A DNA stretch of 64,000 nucleotides from an uncultured Bacteroides sp. (GTDB lineage: Bacteria; Bacteroidota; Bacteroidia; Bacteroidales; Bacteroidaceae), in assembly GCF_959029255.1 (NCBI RefSeq), contig NZ_CAUFUE010000005.1:135814-199813 (forward strand), in the 5' to 3' direction. Each line of letters begins with the position of its first letter. Position 1 is the stretch's first letter. Positions 36,202 to 43,493 of the stretch are shown here, piece by piece. A program made the translations under genes and the position numbers. The notes under the pieces were generated by a model. The model was not told the DNA's origin and did no database searches. It was given only the letters and a program-made list of their open reading frames with translations.

Positions 36202-36816
36202 ATGAATAAACTGACAGTAGAAGATTTCAAAAAAATGCTTCGTAATGCATTGGCTTGCATTACGGAGCGTGCCGACGAGTTCTCAAAACTGGATGCGGTG
36301 TTGGGTGACGGTGATCATGGTACGGCTATCGTACAGGCAATGACTGCCATTGTGGATACCGCTGAAAAAGGAACAGAATTCAAGACGATGCTGAATGATA
36401 TGGGATTTAACGTCATGTTGCAGATTAGTGGTTCTACCAGTACATTGTTAGGAGGGTTCTTCCTTGGGATGAGCGACCATGCGGAAGGTACGGAACTGGA
36501 TGCAGTAGCTGTGAAAACAATGTTTGCAGGTGGGCTTGCAGGTGTAAAGAAACAGACGAAGGCGCAACGTGGTGATAAAACTATGATGGATGCCTTGATT
36601 CCGGCTGTGGAAGCTATGCAGAATGTTGATTCCAATGATATTAAAACTGTTTTGGAAGCTGGTGCAAAAGCTGCTTTGCAGGGTGCTGAAGCAACTAAAG
36701 AAATGAAGGCTAACTTTGGACGTGCCCGTAATTACGGTGAGCGTTCTATCGGTTATGCAGATTCTGGTGCTTCTTCATGGTCATGCATGTTCGATGCGTT
36801 TGCAAAAGCAATATAA
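36202..36816 (+). CDS. dhaL: DhaL-type kinase subunit (nucleotide-binding)
   Basis: The ATP-binding subunit of the DhaKL pair, 204 residues from the ATG at 36202; the TTG at 36178 would overlap dhaK and is rejected. The Mg-nucleotide aspartates are Asp31, Asp36 and Asp38 in LDAVLGDGDHGT. SGSTSTLLGGFFLGM and the C-terminal RNYGERSIGYADSGASS complete the family pattern. With DhaK it would transfer phosphate to a terminal hydroxyl of a ketone substrate. It is followed by the LsrF-like gene after 31 nt. Confidence 0.92.
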   Translation: MNKLTVEDFKKMLRNALACITERADEFSKLDAVLGDGDHGTAIVQAMTAIVDTAEKGTEFKTMLNDMGFNVMLQISGSTSTLLGGFFLGMSDHAEGTELDAVAVKTMFAGGLAGVKKQTKAQRGDKTMMDALIPAVEAMQNVDSNDIKTVLEAGAKAALQGAEATKEMKANFGRARNYGERSIGYADSGASSWSCMFDAFAKAI

Positions 36817-36847
36817 GTAAAATTTAAAGAGAGAAAGACATAAAGAT

Positions 36848-37723
36848 ATGGCTGATTTAGATGATTTGAGAGAAGGTTGTAATTTTGGTTTGGGAGTTGC
36901 TTCCACCAATCAGAGTTTTCATGTAAAAGGGGCTGAGAATCTTCCTTGGGGAATGAAAGACCGTTTGTCACGCATATTTAACCCCAAAACAGGTAAGACG
37001 GTAATGCTTGCTTGTGACCATGGTTTTATCATGGGACCCACTTCCGGTTTGGAACGTATTGATTTGAATATTGTACCATTGATTGAATATGCTGACTGCC
37101 TGATGTGTACTCGTGGTATTCTTCGTTCTGTGATACCACCTACTACCAATAAACCTATTTGTTTGCGTTCGGATGCCGGTACTTCTATTCTGACATCACT
37201 GAATGACAATGTACTGATTGATATTGAAGATGCCGTTCGCATGAATGTATCTGCAATGGCAGTGATGTTGTCTATCGGAGATGCAGAACACGAGGCTACA
37301 ACAGTGGCAAACTTGTACAAAGCGGTGGATAAGGGTACTCGTTATGGTATACCGGTAATGGGAGTAACGGCTGTTGGTAAAGATATGGCACGTGATGCCC
37401 GTTATTTTGGATTGGCATCCCGTATTGCGGCCGAGAATGGCGCAAATATCGTGAAGACTTATTATTGCGATGGTTTTGAGAAGGTGGCTGCTGCATGTCC
37501 GGTACCTGTAGTGATTGCAGGTGGTAAGAAATTACCCGAGTTGGAGGCGCTTGAACTTTGCTATAAAGCTATTAATGACGGTGCTGCCGGTGTTGATATG
37601 GGACGTAATGTATTCCAGTCGGAAGCGCCTGCAGCAATGATACAGGCAGTTAGTGCAGTGGTACATGATAACATGAAACCAACAGATGCACTTGACTTGT
37701 TCAATGAACTGAAACAAAAATGA
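36848..37723 (+). CDS. LsrF/DhnA-family class I aldolase or thiolase
   Basis: A 291-residue cytoplasmic Schiff-base enzyme. FNPKTGKTVMLACDHG, GPTSGLERIDLNI and ILRSVIPP match LsrF closely, and Lys203 in NIVKTYY is at the position of the LsrF catalytic lysine. AGGKK and GAAGVDMGRNVFQ line the phosphate site. LsrF transfers the acetyl group of phosphorylated autoinducer-2 to CoA; relatives are fructose-bisphosphate aldolases and ADH synthase. Placed after a ketose-type kinase, a cleavage of a phosphorylated ketose is the natural reading. AI-2 processing is an alternative, but no LsrK/LsrB-like gene is present. Confidence 0.82.
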   Translation: MADLDDLREGCNFGLGVASTNQSFHVKGAENLPWGMKDRLSRIFNPKTGKTVMLACDHGFIMGPTSGLERIDLNIVPLIEYADCLMCTRGILRSVIPPTTNKPICLRSDAGTSILTSLNDNVLIDIEDAVRMNVSAMAVMLSIGDAEHEATTVANLYKAVDKGTRYGIPVMGVTAVGKDMARDARYFGLASRIAAENGANIVKTYYCDGFEKVAAACPVPVVIAGGKKLPELEALELCYKAINDGAAGVDMGRNVFQSEAPAAMIQAVSAVVHDNMKPTDALDLFNELKQK

Positions 37724-37743
37724 TAACAAACACAAAATAAAAC

Positions 37744-38643
37744 ATGATGAGGTTTTATATATTTGTTATAACTATTTTTTTATGTGGTTTTCGGGCGGTG
37801 GCACAGGATAAAATCCTGGTCGCCGGTTCCGGAAATCCATCTATCCTGCTTGTAGATAAACAGACTGGAAAGGTAGAATGGCAACATCCTTTAGAGAAAG
37901 GAGAAGAATGTAATTCTGTAGCTTTGACTAAGGATGGCAATGTTCTGTATTCTTATAAAAAAGGGGCAAAGGTGGTGACATGGAATCATCAGGTAGTATG
38001 GAACTTTCCTGCGCCTGATAAGACAGAACTTCAGTCGGCTACTATGCTACGTAATGGCGGATATTTATTGGGTATCTGTGGAAATCCCGCACGTTTTATT
38101 GAGTTGGATAAGAAGGGGAGAAAGGTGAATGAGACTACATTTGATTTAAACATAGAAAAACCTCACAGTCAATTTAGGCAGGTATTTCAATTGAAAAACA
38201 AGAATTATTTGATACCTGTCATGGCAAAACGCAAAGTTATAGAAATAAGCCGGAAAGGTAAAATGATTGCAGAACATAAAATAGATGGGGGAGCTTTTTC
38301 TTCGTTGGAATTGTCGGATGGTAATTGGCTGTTACCTTGCGGAGATGCACACTATTTTATGGTTATAGACCGCAAAACAGGTAAAGAATTGAAACGAGTA
38401 ACTTCCCAAGAAATAAAAGGTGCCGCTTTATGGTTTGTAGCTCAAATTTTGGAATTGAGTAATAAGAACTTGCTGATTTGCAATTGGTGTGGGCATACAA
38501 GGGGGGCAGTTGTAGACATGCCACAATTAATTGAGATTGATAACGAAGGCAAAGCGGTATGGACCTTGAATGACAAGCAGAATATTGGTCTGGTTTCTGC
38601 AGCCTGTTACCTGAAGAATTTCCGGTTACCGGACTTGAAATAA
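37744..38643 (+). CDS. Secreted PQQ-like beta-propeller protein
   Basis: A 299-residue exported protein (signal peptide ending AVAQ). Repeats such as ILLVDKQTGKVEWQHPL, LYSYKKGAKVVTWNHQVVW and LIEIDNEGKAVWTLND show the blade pattern of PQQ-like/arylsulphotransferase-like propellers. There are no haem motifs. Such proteins bind a cofactor or serve as scaffolds; whether PQQ is bound cannot be told. It sits between the aldolase and the giant cytochrome, in the same direction with short gaps, so it probably works with the latter in the periplasm. Confidence 0.75.
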   Translation: MMRFYIFVITIFLCGFRAVAQDKILVAGSGNPSILLVDKQTGKVEWQHPLEKGEECNSVALTKDGNVLYSYKKGAKVVTWNHQVVWNFPAPDKTELQSATMLRNGGYLLGICGNPARFIELDKKGRKVNETTFDLNIEKPHSQFRQVFQLKNKNYLIPVMAKRKVIEISRKGKMIAEHKIDGGAFSSLELSDGNWLLPCGDAHYFMVIDRKTGKELKRVTSQEIKGAALWFVAQILELSNKNLLICNWCGHTRGAVVDMPQLIEIDNEGKAVWTLNDKQNIGLVSAACYLKNFRLPDLK

Positions 38644-38668
38644 AGAAATTAACTTTAAACAAAGTAAT

Positions 38669-41600
38669 ATGAATAGGACACTGATAATAATGTCTGTATG
38701 CATTGCTTTAGCGCTTCCGACGATGGCGCAGCGGAAAGCAAAAGCAAAGGTGAATACGCCTGCTACGTGGGCGGAGAGCGTTGCTGTGGCTAAAAATCAG
38801 GCTAATGCTGAAATGCAGAAGACTTGTTTGCCGGTTGCATCAAAAGTTATAAAAGCTAAGGCTGCCGCAGAGCCTTTTTCTGCGGACGTGACAGGACTCG
38901 ATGAAATGGTGTTGTACACATGGGGAACAGTTGATGGGACCGGTGACGATCAGGCAATATGGGCAAATGCCAGACTTATTGCAGCAGACGGTTCTTCTGT
39001 TTGGTTGAATGATTTGAAAGATACTTTCAAGAAAACCGGTAGCGGTAGTTTGCGCATGAAAGGAAATGCCAAAGGAGAGACGGTCATTATGAAAGGTAAA
39101 CGCTACGACCGTACGATTATGGCTAATGCCAATGCGCAGATTGTAGTTCCCTTGGATAAGAAATATGTACGTTTTGAAGCGGAAATCGGTTTAGAGAACC
39201 GTTCCTCGTCAGGTACGGTAATTTTCCGCCTGCAAGGTATTACCGGAGCAGAAGCTGCTGCGGATATAGTAAAGAAATATCCGACGGAATCTACCTGGTT
39301 CTTGCCGTTTGCCGGTAGTGATATGAAAGCTTTGGTAACAACGTATGATGCTTCCATCGAAAAGCATATAGCAACTTCTGTTGTAAACTTGCTGAAAGAT
39401 AAAGCTTATTTTAATGCACAAATTGCGCAGGTTGCTGCCAAGCCTTCATTGGATGAGCAGGTAATCGGTTATTTGAATTTGGCGCAAGATGCCATGAAGG
39501 TATATCAGTTGCAGAATTCTTTGGGCTGGATTAATATGCGTGCCATTGAGGAGGCTTACAGTGATATGGCAAAAGTTACCGGTTTTGATACCAATGCCAA
39601 TCAGGCTAAATTGGCTCAGTTGAAGCAACTCTGTGGAAAAGGATTTGCCGACATCTATAAAAATGATGTAGTTGCCATACAGGATGCAAAGAAGGCTTTG
39701 GAACTGAAACGTGAAATCCTTTTGGCAAATCCTGCATTGGATATGGATAAAATCATTGTAGGTCGTTATAAGATAGGTACCACTGCACGCCAAATAAATC
39801 CTCGCTCTTTGGGTACTCAGAACAACAATTGGTCCAATCAAACTTCTGCTCCCCGTGGAGGATTTAATGCTGAAATCGCGGAACTTTCCAATCTGCGTGG
39901 AGACGTAAAGACTCGTACGATTTTTAAGCCGACTAACGGTTCCTCTGTTCCTGACTTAAAATTACACTGGGATGCCGAACGTTTGATGTTCTCCATGGTA
40001 GATACAGATAAGCGTTGGCAGGTATTTGAGGTGAAACTGGATGGTACAGGCTTGAAAAAGTTGATTGAAACCCCCGAGAAGGACTTGGAATTTTTTGATG
40101 CTACTTATTTGCCTTCCGGTAAACTTATTGCAGTGTCCAATATCGGATACAATGGCGTACCTTGTGTGAATGGTAATGACGAAGTAGGTAATATGTGCCT
40201 TTACGACCCGAAAGACCAATCATTGCGCCGTCTGACTTTCGACCAGGATGCAAACTGGGCTCCTACAGTGATGAATAATGGCCGTATCATGTATACCCGT
40301 TGGGAATATACGGACTTGACGCATTACTTCTCTCGTTTTGTAATGCACATGAATCCGGATGGTACGGAGCAGAAGTCTTTGTATGGTAGTGGCTCTTACT
40401 TTCCGAACAGTACCTTTGATGCCAAACCTCTTCCGGGACACGCGTCCCAGTTTATAGGTGTTATTTCGGGTCACCATGGTGTGGCGCGTTCAGGACGTCT
40501 GATGTTGTTTGACCCGTCAAAGAGCCGTAAGTCGGAAAAAGGAATGTTGCAGGAATTGCCTTTCCGTGACCGTAAAATCGAACCGATTGTAAAAGACCGT
40601 TTAGTGGATGGCGTATGGCCGCAATTTATCAAACCTTATCCTTTGACGGATAAATATTTCCTCGTTGCCGCTAAATTGGATGCAAATTCTCTTTGGGGGA
40701 TTTATTTGATTGATGTATACGATAATCTGACACTGATTGCCGAGTTTGAAGGTGAAGGTCTGATTTGTCCGATTCCAGTCAAGAAAACTCCGGTACCTCC
40801 CGTAATCCCCGACAAGATTACTCCGGGAAGTAAAGAAGCTACCGTGTTTATTCAGGATATTTACGAAGGTGAAGGTTTGAAGGGTGTGCCTCGTGGTACA
40901 GTGAAATCATTCCGTGTACTGGCGTATGAATATGCTTATAATAAGACTCCATCCGACCATTGGGCACAAGGAGTGCAAAGTGGCTGGGATATCAAACGTC
41001 TTTTGGGTACCGTACCTGTAGAAGAAGATGGCTCTGCTATCTTTAAAATTCCTGCTAATACTCCGGTTGCGTTGCAGCCATTGGATTCTGAAGGACGTGC
41101 AGTGCAATGGATGCGTAGCTGGCTGACTGGTATGCCGGGTGAAACCGTATCATGTGTAGGTTGCCATGAAGATCAGAACCAATTGCCCATTCCGAAACGT
41201 GTAAAGGCATCCACTATTCCTCCGCATACTATTGCTGTGCCCGAAGGCGGTCAACGTTCTTTCACATTCGAACTTGAAGTGCAGCCTATCTTGGATCGTG
41301 CTTGTGTTTCTTGCCATGACGGTTCCAATAAATTAGCCGATTTCAGAGGCGGACGTATTGATAAATTCTCCGGATTTGGTGAAAGTTATCTGAATTTGCA
41401 TCCTTATGTATACCGCCAAGGACCGGAAGCTGAAATTGAAGTTCTTAATCCTTATGAATATCATGCATCTGTCAGCCAACTTATTAAAATATTGAAGACC
41501 GGACACCATGGTGTGGAATTAACAGATAAGGAATGGAAGACACTTTATAACTGGATTGACTTTAATGCTCCTTATCATGGCAAGTTTAAAGCTAATGTCT

Positions 41601-42661
41601 TTAAGGGCGTTGAACAAATTAGCCGTCGTAAGGATTTAGCGGACAAATATGCAAATGCCGGCGTAGACTGGCAAGCTGAGATTCGTTCGTATGCCCAGTA
41701 TTTGGAATCACAAGATAAACCGACTCCTGTGAAACCGGAAAAGAAGGAGCATAAGGATAAAGAAGTAAAAGTTAAAGGCTGGCCTTTCGATAAGACTGTA
41801 GCCCAGGCAATGATTAGTAAGGAAGGTGACTCAAAGATGAGCATTGAATTGGCTCCGGGCATAAAGATGAACTTTGTCCGCATTCCTGCCGGTTCCTTTG
41901 TTATGGGTAGCAATCGTGGACATTCTGATTATTCACCGGCTAACAAGCAAGTGGTGAAGAAATCATTCTGGATGGGAGAAATAGAAGTCAGCAACGAACA
42001 GTTCCGTACTATTTTCCCTGAACACGACAGCCGTTTCGACAGACAATTATGGAAAGACCATGTACATCAAGGATATCCGGCAAATAAACCGGAACAGCCT
42101 GCTATCCGTGTCAGTTGGGAAGAAGCCATGGCATTCTGCCGGAAGTTAAGCGAGAAGACCGGTAAAAATATCACGTTGCCAACGGAAGTACAGTGGGAAT
42201 GGGCATGTCGTGCCGGTAGTGACGACGCCTTCTGGTATGGCTCATTGAATGCGGATTTTGCCAAATTTGAAAATATGGCCGACAAACAGTTGAATAAAAT
42301 GGCTGTCCGTGGTGTAAATCCACAACCGATGAAAGAAACCGATTCATGGTATAAATATTACACATTCCAACCCAAGGAAAATGGGGTGGATGATGGTAAC
42401 ATGTTGCAGGTGAAAGGTGGCGCTTATCAGGCTAACCCATTCGGACTGTACGATATGCAAGGTAACGTTTCCGAATGGACGCGTTCCGACTATCTGCCCT
42501 ATCCGTATAATGAGAAAACTCAGGGAAGCGGTATGGAGAAAGTGGTACGTGGTGGCTCTTGGACCGACCATCCAAAGACATGTACGTCATATTATCGTAG
42601 AGCATATTTGCCTTGGCAGAAAGTATATAATGTCGGTTTCCGCGTGATTATAGAAGATTAA
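38669..42661 (+). CDS. Giant periplasmic protein: NPCBM + propeller + dihaem cytochrome + SUMF1-like domain
   Basis: A secreted protein of 1330 residues. Residues about 50-190 resemble an NPCBM-type carbohydrate-binding domain (AIWANARLIAADGSSVWLNDL, read as AIWANARL and GSSVWLNDL). Residues about 400-700 form a TolB/hydrazine-synthase-alpha-like propeller (GRIMYTRWEYTDL; SGHHGVARSGRL). Two haem motifs follow, CVGCH (829-833) and CVSCH (879-883). The last ~270 residues are an FGE/SUMF1-like domain (FVRIPAGSFVMGS; LPTEVQWEWACRAG; VVRGGSW). The catalytic cysteine pair of true formylglycine enzymes is not seen. The combination suggests a haem enzyme acting on a sugar-containing or polar substrate. 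Its reaction is unknown. Confidence 0.8.
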   Translation: MNRTLIIMSVCIALALPTMAQRKAKAKVNTPATWAESVAVAKNQANAEMQKTCLPVASKVIKAKAAAEPFSADVTGLDEMVLYTWGTVDGTGDDQAIWANARLIAADGSSVWLNDLKDTFKKTGSGSLRMKGNAKGETVIMKGKRYDRTIMANANAQIVVPLDKKYVRFEAEIGLENRSSSGTVIFRLQGITGAEAAADIVKKYPTESTWFLPFAGSDMKALVTTYDASIEKHIATSVVNLLKDKAYFNAQIAQVAAKPSLDEQVIGYLNLAQDAMKVYQLQNSLGWINMRAIEEAYSDMAKVTGFDTNANQAKLAQLKQLCGKGFADIYKNDVVAIQDAKKALELKREILLANPALDMDKIIVGRYKIGTTARQINPRSLGTQNNNWSNQTSAPRGGFNAEIAELSNLRGDVKTRTIFKPTNGSSVPDLKLHWDAERLMFSMVDTDKRWQVFEVKLDGTGLKKLIETPEKDLEFFDATYLPSGKLIAVSNIGYNGVPCVNGNDEVGNMCLYDPKDQSLRRLTFDQDANWAPTVMNNGRIMYTRWEYTDLTHYFSRFVMHMNPDGTEQKSLYGSGSYFPNSTFDAKPLPGHASQFIGVISGHHGVARSGRLMLFDPSKSRKSEKGMLQELPFRDRKIEPIVKDRLVDGVWPQFIKPYPLTDKYFLVAAKLDANSLWGIYLIDVYDNLTLIAEFEGEGLICPIPVKKTPVPPVIPDKITPGSKEATVFIQDIYEGEGLKGVPRGTVKSFRVLAYEYAYNKTPSDHWAQGVQSGWDIKRLLGTVPVEEDGSAIFKIPANTPVALQPLDSEGRAVQWMRSWLTGMPGETVSCVGCHEDQNQLPIPKRVKASTIPPHTIAVPEGGQRSFTFELEVQPILDRACVSCHDGSNKLADFRGGRIDKFSGFGESYLNLHPYVYRQGPEAEIEVLNPYEYHASVSQLIKILKTGHHGVELTDKEWKTLYNWIDFNAPYHGKFKANVFKGVEQISRRKDLADKYANAGVDWQAEIRSYAQYLESQDKPTPVKPEKKEHKDKEVKVKGWPFDKTVAQAMISKEGDSKMSIELAPGIKMNFVRIPAGSFVMGSNRGHSDYSPANKQVVKKSFWMGEIEVSNEQFRTIFPEHDSRFDRQLWKDHVHQGYPANKPEQPAIRVSWEEAMAFCRKLSEKTGKNITLPTEVQWEWACRAGSDDAFWYGSLNADFAKFENMADKQLNKMAVRGVNPQPMKETDSWYKYYTFQPKENGVDDGNMLQVKGGAYQANPFGLYDMQGNVSEWTRSDYLPYPYNEKTQGSGMEKVVRGGSWTDHPKTCTSYYRRAYLPWQKVYNVGFRVIIED

Positions 42662-42677
42662 TAAGTGATTGATAGAC

Positions 42678-42725
42678 ACCGGCGCTTGTATCCTTGATGA
42701 GAGGATAGTGCGCCGGTTTCTTTTT
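42678..42725 (+). terminator. Terminator inside the cytochrome gene series
   Basis: ACCGGCGC (42678-42685) pairs with GCGCCGGT (42710-42717), with a second inner stem ATCCT/AGGAT, followed by a T-rich tract. It lies between the giant cytochrome gene and the DAHP synthase gene. Expression of the last two genes must come from readthrough or from a promoter not recognised. Confidence 0.85.
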
Positions 42726-42733
42726 AGACTGAA

Positions 42734-43492
42734 ATGATGAAGGAGCAGAATAAAATAAGACTGGTAGCCGGTCCATGCAGCGCAGAAAATCGCGTGCAGA
42801 TGTTGGAAACGGCAAGGGGATTAAAAAGTATAGGGGTTAATACATTACGTGCCGGTTTATGGAAACCCCGTTCCAGATATGGAACATTCGAGGGAGTCGG
42901 TGAACGTGGATTGGCATGGCTGAATGAGATACAGCAGGAATTGGGAATGCAGGTCATGACCGAAGTCGCGTTGCCCGCCCATGTGGAAGCCGTTATGAAA
43001 GCAGGTGTAGACATGGTATGGATTGGTGCACGGACGAGCGTAAATCCTTTCATGATGCATGAACTGGCTGAATCCTTGCGAGGTTGTAACATTCCCGTAT
43101 GGGTGAAGAACCCGGTATGCCCGGATGTAGAACTTTGGCTTGGAGCGGTTGAACGGCTACAACATTCAGGCGTGCAGGATATCCGTGTTATCCACCGTGG
43201 CTTTTGTACGACAGACAATGCTCCTTATCGCAATGCCCCTCTTTGGGAACGTTTAGAGGAGTTTCGCATGCATTTTCCCAATCTGCCATTATATTGCGAT
43301 CCGAGTCATATTGCCGGAAAACGTGAATTATTAGCTTCAGTTTCTGAGAAAGCTTTATCTTTGCACGTGGATGGCTTGTTTATTGAATCACATTGTTGTC
43401 CGCAAAAAGCGTTATCGGATTCTGCCCAACAGCTCACACCGGATGGTTTGGCAGAACTTCTGCATATTTTGAATGTCTCTATAGAACAATAA
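42734..43492 (+). CDS. Stand-alone 3-deoxy-7-phosphoheptulonate (DAHP) synthase, short form
   Basis: A 252-residue enzyme condensing PEP and erythrose 4-phosphate, the first step towards chorismate. Motifs are VAGPCSAE (Ala12-Glu18), LRAGLWKPRSR, VWIGARTSVNPF, WVKNPVCPD and YCDPSHIAGKR. It lacks both an N-terminal regulatory domain and a fused chorismate mutase. Such a core-only form should not be feedback-inhibited through those domains. The next gene begins 1 nt after its stop, so it is tied to cytochrome c maturation. A supply of chorismate to the chorismatase-like protein is a tempting link. Confidence 0.87.
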   Translation: MMKEQNKIRLVAGPCSAENRVQMLETARGLKSIGVNTLRAGLWKPRSRYGTFEGVGERGLAWLNEIQQELGMQVMTEVALPAHVEAVMKAGVDMVWIGARTSVNPFMMHELAESLRGCNIPVWVKNPVCPDVELWLGAVERLQHSGVQDIRVIHRGFCTTDNAPYRNAPLWERLEEFRMHFPNLPLYCDPSHIAGKRELLASVSEKALSLHVDGLFIESHCCPQKALSDSAQQLTPDGLAELLHILNVSIEQ

Positions 43493-43493
43493 T

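Noticed and set aside
36848..37723. Calling the LsrF-like gene part of an autoinducer-2 (lsr) operon
   Set aside because: No LsrK, LsrR, LsrG or LsrACDB-like gene is nearby; the neighbouring kinase is of the DhaKL type.
41840..42661. Sulphatase-maturing formylglycine-generating enzyme
   Set aside because: The SUMF1-like domain lacks the catalytic cysteine pair and is fused to a cytochrome; no sulphatase gene was found in the window.
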